Of a stretch of DNA of 64,000 nucleotides, positions 56,301 through 62,197 are shown piece by piece. The DNA comes from Pseudorasbora parva (Eukaryota; Chordata; Actinopteri; Cypriniformes; Gobionidae). The translations under genes were made by a program, and so were the position numbers. How positions within the stretch are numbered: position 1 is the stretch's first letter; each line of letters starts with the position of its first letter. The DNA is taken from positions 5,538,946-5,602,945 of the forward strand of contig NC_090172.1 of assembly GCF_024679245.1 (NCBI RefSeq), written 5' to 3'. The notes beneath the pieces are model-generated. The model did no database searches, was not told the origin of the DNA, and was given only the letters and a program-made list of their open reading frames with translations.

Positions 56301-57463
56301 ATTGCTCACCATATTCAAGACTTTTTCAGGTCAGGACTGGGTCAGGACTGATCTATATATGTTTAGAGAGGCAGCAGATACCTGAATGTATCAATATAAG
56401 GCTCCCTAGCAGCCAGATATGTGAATCAGTCTGGGTGAGTATAATAATTAACTCAGAGAGCCGGTCCTTCTGTCAGTCTGTTTGCAGTTTGCACAGTGCC
56501 AGACCACCAACGACAGGGTTTGGACCACTGAGGCACTGCATGCATGAGATGGCACACCACTAACAACCCTCAAAGCACACAAACTACAAGCTGTTCTACC
56601 ACTTCTATAACTAAAAACATCCAAAAGTTTGTCTACAAGAACTTTGCTTTTAATGTGAAGTATGTTGGTGTTTCAAAAAGTTAAGCTATATGACTTTCTA
56701 ATTTGCTCTTTGATATTGCAGAAATGTATATGCCGAGTTAGTCATTAAATTGTCCTATAAAAACAAGACCTGAGAAATGCACAGTCCATCAAACCTAAAT
56801 GAGAAACACACACTAAATATATGGTGTATACTTGGGTCAAAATAATTCCGTAGAGCAGTAAAATTAACACCAAATGTGCAGCTACAAACAAAACATTAAA
56901 TGCATTTGGTAACACTTCTCGCTATTAACTAATTGCTTATTAGCATGCATATTACTAGGATATTATTTATAAAGCACATATTAATGGTTTATTCTGCATG
57001 ACCATATTCTACATCCCTTAATCCTACCCAATATCTAAACTTAAAACTAAGAGATAATAAGAGTTTATTGAGGCAAAAGTCATAAGTAATGGTGAGATGT
57101 GGACCCTTAACTAAAGTGTGACCATGCATCTTAACACGACATCAACAAACCAACTATTCCTGTTCTAGTGCGGACAGCTATCTGAATACATTGCTATTGT
57201 GTATTTTGTTTGTGGTCATCAGAACGGTGTCCAAACGTAGTGATCAAAACAATTTAATATAACACTAAGTTCTCACTAAACTTTAAACAGTGCTGAATGG
57301 TTTCTAAATGCAAAATACAATTTGAAAGAATCACCTCTCCATTAAAGGTTTCATCTCCAAAGATGCGCGCTCCACTCAGCAAGAGCACCAGAAGAGAATA
57401 AATTAGAGTCCGTCTCCACAGCAACGTGAACGGGTCATCCCATAATACTGCCATCATTCTCAT
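19174..57463 (-). CDS. mmp15: mmp15, membrane-type matrix metalloproteinase 2 (whole gene, ten coding exons)
   Basis: This gene encodes a type I transmembrane zinc endopeptidase that cleaves extracellular matrix and can activate pro-MMP2 at the cell surface (known for the family). Joining the ten exons listed separately gives 1980 nt, 659 residues plus stop. Domain order: signal peptide about 1-36; propeptide with cysteine switch PRCGVPD (Cys100); furin site RRKR at 115-118 with the mature enzyme starting at Tyr119; catalytic domain with [11 protein letters not shown] at 246-256 and Met-turn Met264; proline-rich hinge about 292-340; hemopexin domain Cys343-Cys533; charged stalk; transmembrane helix about 614-636; 23-residue tail ending in DWV. 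All nine introns have GT-AG ends and matching phases. The hinge, the GAPKY tail motif and the hemopexin sequences resemble MMP15 more than MMP14, MMP16 or MMP24. The a or b paralogue cannot be told. Coordinates include introns. Confidence 0.95.
19417..19464 (-). repeat. In-frame coding microsatellite, (GAC AAR)8 = (Asp-Lys)8
   Basis: A hexanucleotide repeat lies inside exon 10 and encodes eight consecutive Asp-Lys pairs at residues 564-579 of the Mmp15 stalk. Lysine codons alternate irregularly between AAG and AAA while aspartate is always GAC. Because the unit is six bases, length changes keep the reading frame. The human MMP15 stalk also has Gly/Asp-rich low-complexity sequence here but not this repeat, as far as I recall it. 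Confidence 0.9.
19820..19873 (+). repeat. (CA)n microsatellite in intron 9
   Basis: A CA tract with an internal (CACG)n-like portion (gcacgcacgcacgcac), about 160 bp from the exon 10 acceptor. Confidence 0.95.
19988..20670. mobile_element. hAT non-autonomous element with perfect 8-bp target duplication
   Basis: The ends TAGGGCTGCACAATATTGG and (reverse complement) TAGGGCAGCTTGATATATTG are flanked by GTTCCACA at 19980-19987 and 20671-20678. The element is 683 bp long. Its interior (gcaggaatataggctgctgt, cactttaagac, acggatcca) is shared with the element at 23651-24348. It sits in intron 9 of mmp15. Confidence 0.92.
21005..21123 (-). CDS. mmp15: mmp15 coding exon 9: hemopexin blade
   Basis: This short exon encodes Trp458 (completed) to residue 497 plus one base of Ala498. 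I found it by looking for the expected YWRFNE motif between exons 8 and 10. It reads [20 protein letters not shown], then [19 protein letters not shown], and joins in phase to AYTYFYKG in exon 10. The acceptor is CCACAG|G and the donor is GGAG|GTGAGT. Confidence 0.92.
21362..21678. mobile_element. MITE with GGTAACACTTTA ends
   Basis: GGTAACACTTTACAAAAA at the left and GGTAACACTTTAAAATAAGG (reverse complement of the right) are inverted ends of a 317-bp element with a TTAACATTAGTTAAT-like interior. It lies in intron 8. Confidence 0.75.
21943..22040 (+). repeat. (ATC)n trinucleotide microsatellite
   Basis: About 32 units of TCA/ATC with one CTC interruption near 22022. Confidence 0.97.
22503..22523 (+). 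repeat. Poly-C run (21 nt)
   Basis: A pure C homopolymer inside intron 8. Its length should be treated with care because such runs are prone to sequencing and assembly error. Confidence 0.95.
22867..23017 (-). CDS. mmp15: mmp15 coding exon 8: hemopexin blade
   Basis: The exon encodes residues 408-457 plus two bases of Trp458. It reads [18 protein letters not shown], then [19 protein letters not shown], and ends GFTYFFKGD. These are the hemopexin repeat landmarks YWLF and IDTAIWWEP. The acceptor is CCTGTAG|GAAG and the donor is GACTG|GTGAGG, which splits the Trp codon with exon 9. Confidence 0.94.
23651..24348. mobile_element. hAT non-autonomous element, 7 of 8 target-site match
   Basis: The ends CAGGTCTTGACACTAAC and (reverse complement) CAGGGCTTTACACCCAC bound a 698-bp element. 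The flanks ATTATAAC (23643-23650) and ATTATGAC (24349-24356) differ at one base. The interior shares ggctgctgtcactttaagac with 19988-20670. It lies in intron 7. Confidence 0.85.
24443..24768. mobile_element. Near-perfect palindromic TTAA-flanked MITE
   Basis: The element runs from TTAA (24443-24446) plus AGGGATAGTTCCATTT to AGTGAACTATCCCT plus TTAA. The two arms of about 158 bp are nearly exact reverse complements and meet around 24601 (gaagtcaatggct and its mirror). It would form a long hairpin if transcribed from either strand. Related copies are at 42213-42498, 2587, 8954-8991 and 55800-55955. Confidence 0.9.
24769..26728. other. Remaining intron 7, repeat-derived and AT-rich
   Basis: No exon is seen. 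Near 26183 the text gcgcatccctag, preceded by cagcattggccaaaatgttc, looks like one end of another hAT-like element whose partner end I could not find. An (AAT)n tract is at 26291-26330. Confidence 0.45.
26291..26330 (+). repeat. (AAT)n microsatellite
   Basis: A run of AAT/ATA units with one ATG interruption, in intron 7. Confidence 0.92.
26729..26867 (-). CDS. mmp15: mmp15 coding exon 7: hemopexin blade
   Basis: The exon encodes residues 362-407 plus one base of Gly408. It begins [19 protein letters not shown], runs through [18 protein letters not shown], and ends GRFVFFKG, the classic end of a hemopexin repeat. The acceptor is CCTTAG|GGT and the donor is AAAG|GTATTT. The sequence is nearly identical in pattern to the corresponding MMP15 exon. 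Confidence 0.94.
27641..27811 (+). pseudogene. Harbinger-like transposase fragment with internal stop
   Basis: Read from 27641 the frame gives [15 protein letters not shown], then [10 protein letters not shown], a TAG stop, then [20 protein letters not shown]. The order DD, YRL, L-LRPxLxRxTxRxxAL is the pattern seen at the N-terminus of PIF/Harbinger transposases. The rest of the protein is missing. Confidence 0.55.
27842..28099. repeat. Palindrome of about 258 bp
   Basis: The left arm from acgttcgatattcgcaaat and the right arm ending atttgcgaatatcaaacgt are reverse complements, as are cattggtatac with gtataccaatg and taatagcatttgaa with ttcaaatgctatt. It lies inside the Harbinger-like element in intron 6 and may be a separate MITE. 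Confidence 0.8.
28506..29869. other. Intron 6 stretch starting with a TTAA-type MITE end
   Basis: TTAA at 28506 followed by AGGTGCACTATGCAACTTTC is a recognisable MITE terminus, but no matching right end was found. The GC-rich part 28590-29030 has many CpGs for an intron; no exon or gene is recognised in it. Confidence 0.4.
29870..30710 (+). repeat. Dispersed teleost repeat with GAAGAAG-rich 3' part
   Basis: The block ggcgctacagcgactgagtt, then caaatttcacaac, then aagaagaagaaacagaagaa and the end text caccttcagtgcttggcccc is familiar from many fish genomes. The superfamily is not clear to me, and neither is the left edge. Confidence 0.5.
31534..31745 (-). CDS. mmp15: mmp15 coding exon 6: proline-rich hinge and start of hemopexin domain
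   Basis: The exon encodes Gly291 to Lys361. It begins with a proline- and arginine-rich linker of about 45 residues ([14 protein letters not shown], then [18 protein letters not shown]), which closely resembles the MMP15 hinge. It then enters the hemopexin domain at [21 protein letters not shown], with Cys343 as the first half of the domain-closing disulfide. The acceptor is CCTTGCAG|GA and the donor is TTTAAG|GTGAGC, phase 0. The exon is GC-rich compared with its surroundings. Confidence 0.94.
32153..32211 (+). repeat. Dispersed repeat core (GCATTTAGCAGACGC)
   Basis: (TTTACA)n followed by atgcatttagcagacgcttt and tatccaaagcgatttacaa. This is a very common teleost repeat core, and the same text occurs at 60309-60390. 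Confidence 0.8.
32422..33626. mobile_element. TIR DNA transposon, non-autonomous, about 1.2 kb
   Basis: The left end CGTCCCAATTCGCCTACTC and, in reverse complement, the right end CTCCCAATTCGCATACTATT are inverted repeats followed by matching GTCCTAAAA/ATCCTAAAT segments. It lies in intron 5 and carries a second MITE inserted at 32862-33297. No transposase is recognised. Confidence 0.7.
32862..33297. mobile_element. TTAA-flanked MITE nested in a larger element
   Basis: TTAA (32862-32865) plus AGCTACACTGTGTGATATTT pairs with AGCTACAATGTGTAACTTTT plus TTAA (33294-33297, reverse complement of the right end). The total length is 436 bp. It interrupts the element at 32422-33626, so it is the younger insertion. 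Confidence 0.82.
33701..33900. mobile_element. Short foldback MITE
   Basis: ATTCGCACGGGACTAGTATTATC at the left pairs with GATTCGCACACAGGACTACT (reverse complement of the right end). The AGCCCTATTCG start resembles the element at 44597-45363. Confidence 0.6.
34800..34934. mobile_element. hAT-like short MITE, left end missing
   Basis: Contains tagctccaactccaatgaaa, cagccaatcaaggtctt and ends tttggacacccctgg, the usual right end of this fish hAT MITE family. The left end is degraded. Confidence 0.6.
34935..36050. other. Intron 5 stretch without visible features
   Basis: Mixed to AT-rich sequence with no repeat whose ends I can define and no coding exon until exon 5 at 36051. Confidence 0.5.
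36051..36212 (-). CDS. mmp15: mmp15 coding exon 5: catalytic zinc-binding helix and Met-turn
   Basis: The exon encodes residues 237-290 and the first base of Gly291. [11 protein letters not shown] at 246-256 gives the three zinc ligands His246, His250 and His256 and the catalytic base Glu247. AIMAPFYQW supplies the Met-turn (Met264), and [14 protein letters not shown] ends the catalytic domain. No key residue is missing, so an active enzyme is expected. The acceptor is CCCGCAG|GT and the donor is TTACG|GTAACC. Confidence 0.96.
36213..39366. other. Intron 4, first part, with repeat remnants
   Basis: No exon is seen. A dispersed repeat occupies about 36960-37551, with ends sharing gtgtaaacg text. 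The remainder is AT-rich. About 38500-39180 shows no repeat by eye. Confidence 0.45.
37471..37551 (-). repeat. Dispersed repeat end, partner of 2099-2180
   Basis: ggattaaaacaccaggtgta, then aacgggaatgtgtctcactc and gtctacttgtgatcaaat, is the reverse complement of 2099-2180. Confidence 0.65.
39367..40436. mobile_element. TTAA-flanked DNA transposon, about 1.07 kb, non-autonomous
   Basis: TTAA (39367-39370) plus AAGGGTCATGAACTG pairs with AGGGGTCATAAACGGC plus TTAA (40433-40436, reverse complement of the right end). The first 45 bp match 61556-61600. No transposase is recognised. TTAA duplication with AGGG ends fits Kolobok or piggyBac type elements. Confidence 0.75.
40781..41088 (-). CDS. mmp15: mmp15 coding exon 4: first part of the catalytic domain
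   Basis: The exon encodes residues 134-236. It carries the structural zinc and calcium site region: His193, Asp195, His208 and His221 fall where the four structural-zinc ligands lie in MMPs ([26 protein letters not shown]). The segment around 171-184 ([14 protein letters not shown]) occupies the MT-loop position seen only in membrane-type MMPs. The acceptor GATGCAG|T is preceded by a weak pyrimidine tract and by a (TGAA/TTAA) repeat about 32-112 nt upstream. The donor is CAAG|GTGAGT. Confidence 0.95.
41120..41200 (+). repeat. (TGAA)n/(TTAA)n microsatellite next to exon 4
   Basis: A tetranucleotide tract that changes from TGAA to mixed TTAA/TGAA units. It begins 32 bp from the exon 4 acceptor and probably represents the 3' tail of the LINE fragment beside it. 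Confidence 0.93.
41201..41445 (-). mobile_element. 3' fragment of a LINE (CR1/L2-like, tentative)
   Basis: The text cgagcaatatataaggacac and aaaaagagtgggtagaagac, next to a tetranucleotide tail, resembles the 3' end of fish LINEs that terminate in simple repeats. It would be on the minus strand. No coding part remains. Confidence 0.4.
41479..41601 (-). CDS. mmp15: mmp15 coding exon 3: cysteine switch and furin cleavage site
   Basis: The exon encodes Glu93 (completed) to residue 133. PRCGVPD at 98-104 is the cysteine switch, in which Cys100 holds the catalytic zinc in the latent enzyme. RRKR at 115-118 followed by YALTG is the furin-type site typical of membrane-type MMPs, so activation inside the secretory pathway is expected. 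The acceptor is TTTTTAG|GGCC and the donor is TTTTAG|GTGAGT. It is separated from exon 4 by only about 390 bp, the shortest intron of the gene. Confidence 0.95.
   Translation of the reverse strand, partial: GHEETPLWCPRQVWGSNQDQCTTETLCPHRPQVGQDPYNF
41602..42645. other. mmp15 intron 2
   Basis: About 1 kb of AT-rich sequence. Its second part is a palindromic MITE (42213-42498), and the short (TA)n at 42194-42210 adjoins the MITE. Confidence 0.8.
42213..42498. mobile_element. Palindromic MITE, same family as 24443-24768
   Basis: TTTCTGTCATCATTTACTC and tttctttcttctgttgaaca on the left mirror ttcaacagaagaaagaagaa and the end actatccctttaag on the right. The left terminus has been lost to a (TA)n tract. 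Confidence 0.82.
42646..42794 (-). CDS. mmp15: mmp15 coding exon 2: propeptide
   Basis: The exon encodes residues 44-92 and the first two bases of Glu93. It begins [11 protein letters not shown] and contains the MMP propeptide helices (MSTMRSAQ, then [14 protein letters not shown]). The peptidoglycan-binding-like prodomain of MMP15 has the same [21 protein letters not shown] pattern. The acceptor is CTCTTAG|TCA and the donor is ATCGA|GTAAGA. Confidence 0.94.
43021..43390 (+). mobile_element. LTR-like repeat (probable solo LTR), second copy
   Basis: It begins TGTCACGCTTG and ends TTTGATACA. A TATA-like gtgtatatataaccc lies near 43211 and AATAAA is at about 43359. It is shorter than the related copy at 7072-7533 but has the same order of signals. 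No internal retroelement or flanking duplication was seen. Confidence 0.5.
44597..45363. mobile_element. TIR DNA transposon, non-autonomous, 767 bp
   Basis: AGCCCTATTCGGACGGTTAT and AGCCCTATTCGGACGGTAAT (reverse complement of the right end) are nearly identical terminal inverted repeats extending through TGTTTCTC. A central ATTCGGATGG motif recurs at 44682 and, as attcggatgac, at 45274. No coding capacity. It lies in intron 1. Confidence 0.85.
46393..47720. repeat. Composite DNA repeat with a nested MITE
   Basis: The start caaggggacctgttatgcaa and the distal text caccataacagcattttt look like two ends of one old non-autonomous transposon (ggccccgcccatgac and ggctccgcccttgtct occur inside). 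A clear younger MITE interrupts it at 46973-47373. Confidence 0.4.
46973..47373. mobile_element. TTAA-flanked MITE, 401 bp
   Basis: TTAA (46973-46976) plus AGGAGCTGTATGTAAGAAAT pairs with AGGAAGTGTGTGTAAGATTG plus TTAA (47370-47373, reverse complement of the right end). Confidence 0.8.
47930..48420. other. Repeat-free GC-balanced segment in intron 1
   Basis: The block contrasts with the AT-rich repeats around it and shows no repeat family or exon. It could be an intronic regulatory element, but this is a guess from composition. Confidence 0.25.
48421..52842. other. Middle of intron 1, no gene seen
   Basis: Mixed sequence with probable old transposon pieces (about 49400-49900 and 50030-50690, where ends could not be defined) and a repeat-free part at 50900-51300. 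All open frames are short and unrecognised. Confidence 0.4.
52843..53662. mobile_element. hAT non-autonomous element with perfect 8-bp target duplication
   Basis: The ends CATACCTGTCAACATTTGGG and (reverse complement) CATACCTGTCAAGTATCCCG are flanked by GTCAACTA at 52835-52842 and 53663-53670. The length is 820 bp. It carries a G-rich run at 52885-52912. No transposase remains recognisable. Confidence 0.93.
52885..52912 (+). other. G-rich run with G-quadruplex potential
   Basis: Four runs of four to six G separated by single T (ggggtggggtgggggtgggg) lie inside the hAT element in intron 1. On the minus strand (the sense of mmp15) it is C-rich. Confidence 0.7.
54533..55571. repeat. Minisatellite, 51-bp unit, about 20 copies, uniform length
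   Basis: The motif attggttc occurs first at 54540 and last at 55560, exactly 20 x 51 bp apart, and an intermediate copy checked at 54897 is also in register. Units differ by substitutions only (for example gtaacacgag, gtaaagcgag and gtaacaagag variants, and ctgaagctc against ctgacgctc). Each unit on the minus strand carries AACCAATGAG, the NF-Y consensus RRCCAATSRS. As 51 is divisible by three, long open frames arise on the minus strand with a 17-residue period ([12 protein letters not shown]...). The array lies in intron 1, 1.8 kb from exon 1. Confidence 0.95.
55800..55955. mobile_element. Right-end fragment of the TTAA palindromic MITE family
   Basis: Contains tgtgagtaaatggcagaatt and ends tttttgggtgaactatccct, the conserved terminal half of the family seen at 24443-24768. 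Confidence 0.65.
56908..57123. mobile_element. MITE related to 6671-6936
   Basis: GGTAACACTTCTCGCTATTAA at the left and GGTCACACTTTAGTTAAGGG (reverse complement of the right end) are inverted ends. The interior tattactaggatatta matches the copy at 6671-6936 in the opposite orientation. It lies only 212 bp from exon 1. Confidence 0.65.
57335..57463 (-). CDS. mmp15: mmp15 coding exon 1: signal peptide
   Basis: The exon encodes residues 1-43. The ATG at 57463 is preceded in frame by a TAA seven codons upstream (57484-57482), so translation cannot begin further upstream within this exon. Met3 and Met4 are alternative starts. A basic Arg17-Arg18 pair is followed by a hydrophobic run (about residues 19-30, Leu-rich) ending at SGA, as in a cleaved signal peptide. 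The donor is GAG|GTGATT, phase 0. A 14.5-kb first intron follows. The downstream reading beyond the donor in the same frame is intron and not protein. Confidence 0.88.
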
Positions 57464-57699
57464 CGGGATCAGTGATGTGGGTTAAACTCTTTAAAGTGTA
57501 ACCAAAACTGCCTGTTACTAAAAACACAAAAGTCCACTGCACTCAGATTAAAATCAATATCATTGTGGGCTCGCGTCCAGTTGTCCTTTCTGCAGGAGTG
57601 CAACACTCATACAGTGAGATGTAAACGCCAATCCCAGAGTCAATAAGGTCCGATGCTCTGGCTGAAGTTTCTGAGTGTGTCAGGTATCATGTCCCGCGG

Positions 57700-58200
57700 G
57701 TGTGCCGACTTAATGCTCGTTTCATCCCACTCACGTGGTGCCTATAAAATTAATTACAGCTACAACCTACTTCAAAGCAGGCGCTGTGCAAACTTGCGAT
57801 GCAATTTCCTCTTACGGTATGACTCTGTAAACGAAGCATGAATACCGGCTGGTGTTATTACGGTGCCAACGAATTGGGACAGAAACTCGCTGAACGGTGC
57901 CGTTGGTCGCCGCGCGGTACCCACAACACAAGAGCGTTCAAATTATTCGCAGATGACGGAAACACTCTCTGACACCTGCCTTGGATAACCGCACTGCTTG
58001 TAAAGATTTAATATGATGGGTTCTTCTCGATAAAAATCCCTGTTTTGCTCAGCTTTCTTGGACGGTTTCCACTTGGTTTCCGCCGCGTGCTCGCTGGTGG
58101 CTTGTGACGCCCCTCATGTGTGCAGCGAGCGACTTTGAGCCGAATCCTGCGGCGCGTCCCGCTGCCTTGTAAAGCTGGAGGAGGGGCACAACAAGACGGA
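57700..58200 (-). promoter_or_regulatory. CpG-rich probable promoter and 5'UTR of mmp15
   Basis: By eye there are about 25 CpG dinucleotides between 57881 and 58180 in about 50% GC sequence, far above the AT-rich, CpG-poor surroundings. The stretch lies 0.3-0.7 kb upstream of the mmp15 start codon. No obvious TATA box is placed to fix a start site. The role is inferred from position and composition only. Confidence 0.5.
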
Positions 58201-58504
58201 CATCAGTAAAGTAGCCAGTGCCACCTCCAGTCTGGACATTTAACACAAATATATGTGTTCCTGATCTTTTTGAGCCATTCATTTATAATAAAAAAGAAGA
58301 AGAAAAAAAGTAGACTTCTAACATGCGTTGCAATAACTTAAAAAATAAAATACACAAGTCTGTGGAGGCTTGTTTACACCATTGTTTTCTCACAATTCAG
58401 ACTTTTTTTCACTCAACTCAGCGTTTATATCTCACAATTTTGAGAAAAAAAATCTGAAATCCATGATTTTAAATGATAGTAGGCCCTATAGAACCCCCTA
58501 AAGG
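58201..58504. other. Upstream flank of mmp15
   Basis: AT-rich sequence between the CpG-rich block and the degenerate array at 58505. No gene seen. Confidence 0.5.
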
Positions 58505-59095
58505 GACATGGTGAAGGGGAAAAAAAACGCAAAATGTTTTGCGAGCGAACACAAAGATTTTTTTGGGGAAACGCATAGTTTAGGTGGAACGCAGAATATT
58601 TTTGAGCCAATGCAAAGTTTCTAGGGGGTACAGCAAACGCAAAGTTTCTAGGGTGAATGCAAAAAAAAGCATGTGTGAGCTAACGCAACGTTTCTCAAAG
58701 GGGAACGCAAAACACACAGTTTCTAGGGGGGGGGGGGGGTGCAAAGTTTTTGAGAACGAACACAAAGTTTATCTAGGAACACAAAGGTTTTGCGAGTGAA
58801 AGCAAAGTTTCTAGAGGGAATGCAAAACATGAGCGAATGCAAAGTTTCTGGGGGGACATAACTTTTAAAAGCGAACGCAAAGTTTATCTGGGAGCAAATT
58901 TCCTAGCAAGCAAACGCAAAGCTTCTCGAATGGAACACAAAATATGTTGCGAGCAAATGCAAAGTTTCTAGGGGGAATGAAAAACAAGTGCGAGTGAACA
59001 CAAAGTTGCGAAGTTGCGAGTGAACACAAAGTCTCTCAAAGAGAACAAAAAGTTTTGCAAGTAAACACAAAGTTTTTTAGGGGAACGTAAAAGCA
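58505..59095. repeat. Degenerate satellite-like array (GCAAAGTTTCTAGGGG)
   Basis: Irregular units of about 20-45 bp built from gcgagcgaa, cgcaaagttt and ctagggggaa-like words repeat at least fifteen times. A run of 14 G at 58726-58739 interrupts the array. Lies about 1 kb upstream of the mmp15 start. Confidence 0.85.
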
Positions 59096-59104
59096 TTGAA
59101 TTTT

Positions 59105-59470
59105 ATTGATATAACTTAAAAAAGTTAGTAACCTGGTTGCCTTAAAATTTTGAGTTTATTGAAATTTGAGTTGATACAATGAAGGAAATTTGTTTAATAA
59201 ATAGAAACTTGAAATATTATTGTTTCTGAACCACTTAAAAAATGTGATAAATCATGAAAATAGCACTATTTGGCATGTTTCACTGCGTCATCAGAAATAA
59301 AACACACACAATTACCTAATATGCTTACAAAATCTTTTAATAATATTTTAATAAAGGTTGTCGAATCTCAAAAAATGTTCATTGGATTAACTCAAAATTT
59401 TAATTTCAATGAACTCAAAATTTTAAGGCAACCAGGTAACTTTTTTTCTAAATATTTTTTTTACAGTGTA
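59105..59470. mobile_element. Foldback MITE
   Basis: Left text aacctggttgccttaaaatt ttgagtt and right text aactcaaaattttaaggcaaccaggt are reverse complements. The right end reads ttttacagtgtag, a common terminus of fish non-autonomous elements. The left terminus is not distinct. Confidence 0.7.
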
Positions 59471-59665
59471 GGGGCTGAGCTGGGTCAGAGCAGGCATAAT
59501 TTATCTGGCTTTCTGCATCTCTACCACTGATCATTAGAAAGATTGGTGGTCTTTACACAGAAGGTTGAGAAGGCACAGAACAGCTTAAATTCAGCTGTGT
59601 AAAGATGCCTTTTAGACATACTTATATATTAGGTAAAAAACTGACAAAAGAAGTATATCTGAATT

Positions 59666-59712
59666 CACACTTGGAGCTAAACTCTCCAGAAGCAGGTTTG
59701 GACACCCCTGCT
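59666..59712. mobile_element. Right-end fragment of the hAT-like short MITE family
   Basis: acttggagctaaactctcca and gtttggacacccctgcttt match the right half of the family at 34800-34934. Confidence 0.6.
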
Positions 59713-61061
59713 TTAGAATTTATTGGCTATTAGACATTCAGAATTATGCTCTGGTTTTTGCTCTATTAATTATAGATTAGTTGTTTACACAATGGAAAGA
59801 AATGAACAGCATGTGTTGAATTCACTCACACTCAAATATACACACTGTGTGACAGAATTAGTGCTTGTGTGACAGAATGAGAATGAGACAGTCAGACAAC
59901 AGTACACAGCGCCCCCTACAGGACTGCTGTTTTGTTGCAACTTTAAAGTGGTGCATCCCAGACGCTTTGAATAAATAATTTCATTATACTTTTGGAAAAA
60001 TGCTTCTTATTCATTAGCCGAAATTGTATATTATATGAGTGCTGAAAGCCGAAAGCAGTGGTACCGCTAGAATAGGCTGCTTCTTCATTAAAGATTACAC
60101 TATTTTTATTTTTTAACAATCAAAATATTTTATAAAAGGTAATGATGTTTGAAAGGAAATGGGGAAGTAGATTTATTAGTTAAACAGATAAACAACAGAT
60201 TTGCACATTTCATTCAGTGAAGTTAAAATTAAAAATTAAACTCAAAAATATGGTACAGTTATGTAGGCTATTTATATGATATTCAAAGATGTGATGGTAT
60301 TGGCAGAGAGCTGGATATTTACATTTACATTTACATTTATGCATTTGGCAGACGCTTTAATCCAAAGCGACTTACATTGCATTCAAGGTACATATGTTTA
60401 CATTATTATGAGTTCTTGCTGGAATATCAGCTGGATAACAGCTGGAAGGGAAAGAGTCATTACTCGACTCAGAATATGGCATACAGGACACTCAACAAAA
60501 CACTTCATATAACCCAAATTGATTGTGCTTACAAGACCAGAATCTGTCCAACATTTGATAATGGAATTTAATGCACATAAAAGAAAACAATAGAACAAAA
60601 AGATGCCCTCAAAAGTGTGGAGCTAAACTTCATATTAAAAAAAAACAAAACAAAAAAAAAACATTGGAGCATTGAGACAGATATATAAGGAAAGGTATTT
60701 GATATTTTGAAAGGTGATGCTTGATGGAAAGAATATGGAATGTCCTTGGTTTGTTTAATTTCATTTATTTTTTTATTTTTTCCCCTGCCAATGTCCTAAT
60801 CCATACTCCCATCCAGAAGGTGGCAGTAATACATCTAAAAGTTGGTTTGCCAACTGCTAATAACCACAAATAAAAGCATAAAGTAATTTCCAGAGAAAAG
60901 TAGTCTCTACTGTGACACTTGAACGGTGTGGGAGTTGCATGATTGCATGAAATGAATGAGAAAAAGACATAAGTTGTGTCCCAATTCAGAGACAATTCAC
61001 ATATCCTTCAAAGGCCATGAAGGTGGAGCCAAACTTTGCTGATATTGTCCTAAATGGAAGC
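59713..61061. other. Intergenic AT-rich stretch
   Basis: No gene is seen. It contains the common repeat core at 60309-60390. The region 60600-60800 is A-rich. Confidence 0.5.
60309..60390 (+). repeat. Dispersed repeat core (GCATTTGGCAGACGC)
   Basis: (TTTACA)n then atgcatttggcagacgcttt and aatccaaagcgacttacatt. Same family and orientation as 32153-32211. Confidence 0.8.
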
Positions 61062-61555
61062 TTAAAGTAACACTCCACCATTTTTAGAAATGGGGCTTAT
61101 ACAACTTCTTTCCTACATTTAGATATGTGGGCAGATGCATTTTTGTCTCAGTGCATGCATTGTTTTAGTTCGGCAGGGTTGCTGAGACATCACGCAACAC
61201 ATTGCGATCGCACAACAGCCAGAGGACGTGAGGATGAGAGCCGTGATATCTCTGTGCCCAAGTAGCAGTGCTTTGCCTGTGCTTTCCCATAATATAGTCC
61301 CAAATCAATGGCTGCCTATGAAATTGCCTGGTCTTAATCTGCATCGCTATTTGCACTCATAGTCAGTACGCATTGGATCACTTTTACTCGGGACATGCTA
61401 TCTGGCAAAATATGATTCCGTTCATTATGCTAAGCTAAGCTAGTGGCAACCCTGCCAAACTAAAACAATGCATGCACTGAGACAAAAATGCATTTGCCCA
61501 TCATATCTAAATGTAGGAAAGAAGTTGAATAAACCCTATATGATGGAGTGTTCCT

Positions 61556-61559
<4 letters not shown>
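61062..61559. mobile_element. TTAA-flanked MITE with about 118-bp arms
   Basis: TTAA (61062-61065) plus AGTAACACTCCACCATTTTT pairs with AGGAACACTCCATCATATAG plus TTAA (61556-61559, reverse complement of the right end). The arms continue through acatttagatatg, atgcatttttgtctcagtgc and aaccctgcc. Its right TTAA is also the left TTAA of the next element. Confidence 0.87.
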
Positions 61560-61955
<396 letters not shown>

Positions 61956-62197
61956 TTTATTTCTTTTTTTGTTAACAACTGTTTATTGCGTTATTTTCCT
62001 CTTTTTTGCCCAGAAATACAAAGCAAAAAACAACCATACAAATCTTGAACCCAACCCACCCTGTCCCACCCCTGGTAGACTTCAATAATAAAAATTAAAT
62101 ACAAACAAAGAATTTAGGAAGAGAAGAAAATAAAATAAAAATAATAATAATGATAATAAATGATTAAAATAATAATAATTAAATAAAAATAATTATT

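Larger units (their letters stand above)
42795..57334 (-). other. mmp15 intron 1 (14.5 kb)
   Basis: This is the longest intron and holds most of the intronic repeats: an LTR-like repeat, a TIR element at 44597-45363, a composite repeat at 46393-47720, a hAT element at 52843-53662, the 51-bp minisatellite at 54533-55571 and a MITE at 56908-57123. The stretches 43980-44420, 47930-48420 and 50900-51300 are mixed-composition sequence without visible repeats and could include regulatory DNA. No other gene was seen on either strand. Confidence 0.8.

Noticed and set aside
19174..57463. Assignment to mmp14, mmp16 or mmp24
   Set aside because: The hinge (PTVTPRRP), [26 protein letters not shown] and the QRKGAPKY tail fit MMP15 best. 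I did not assign a or b because that needs a tree.
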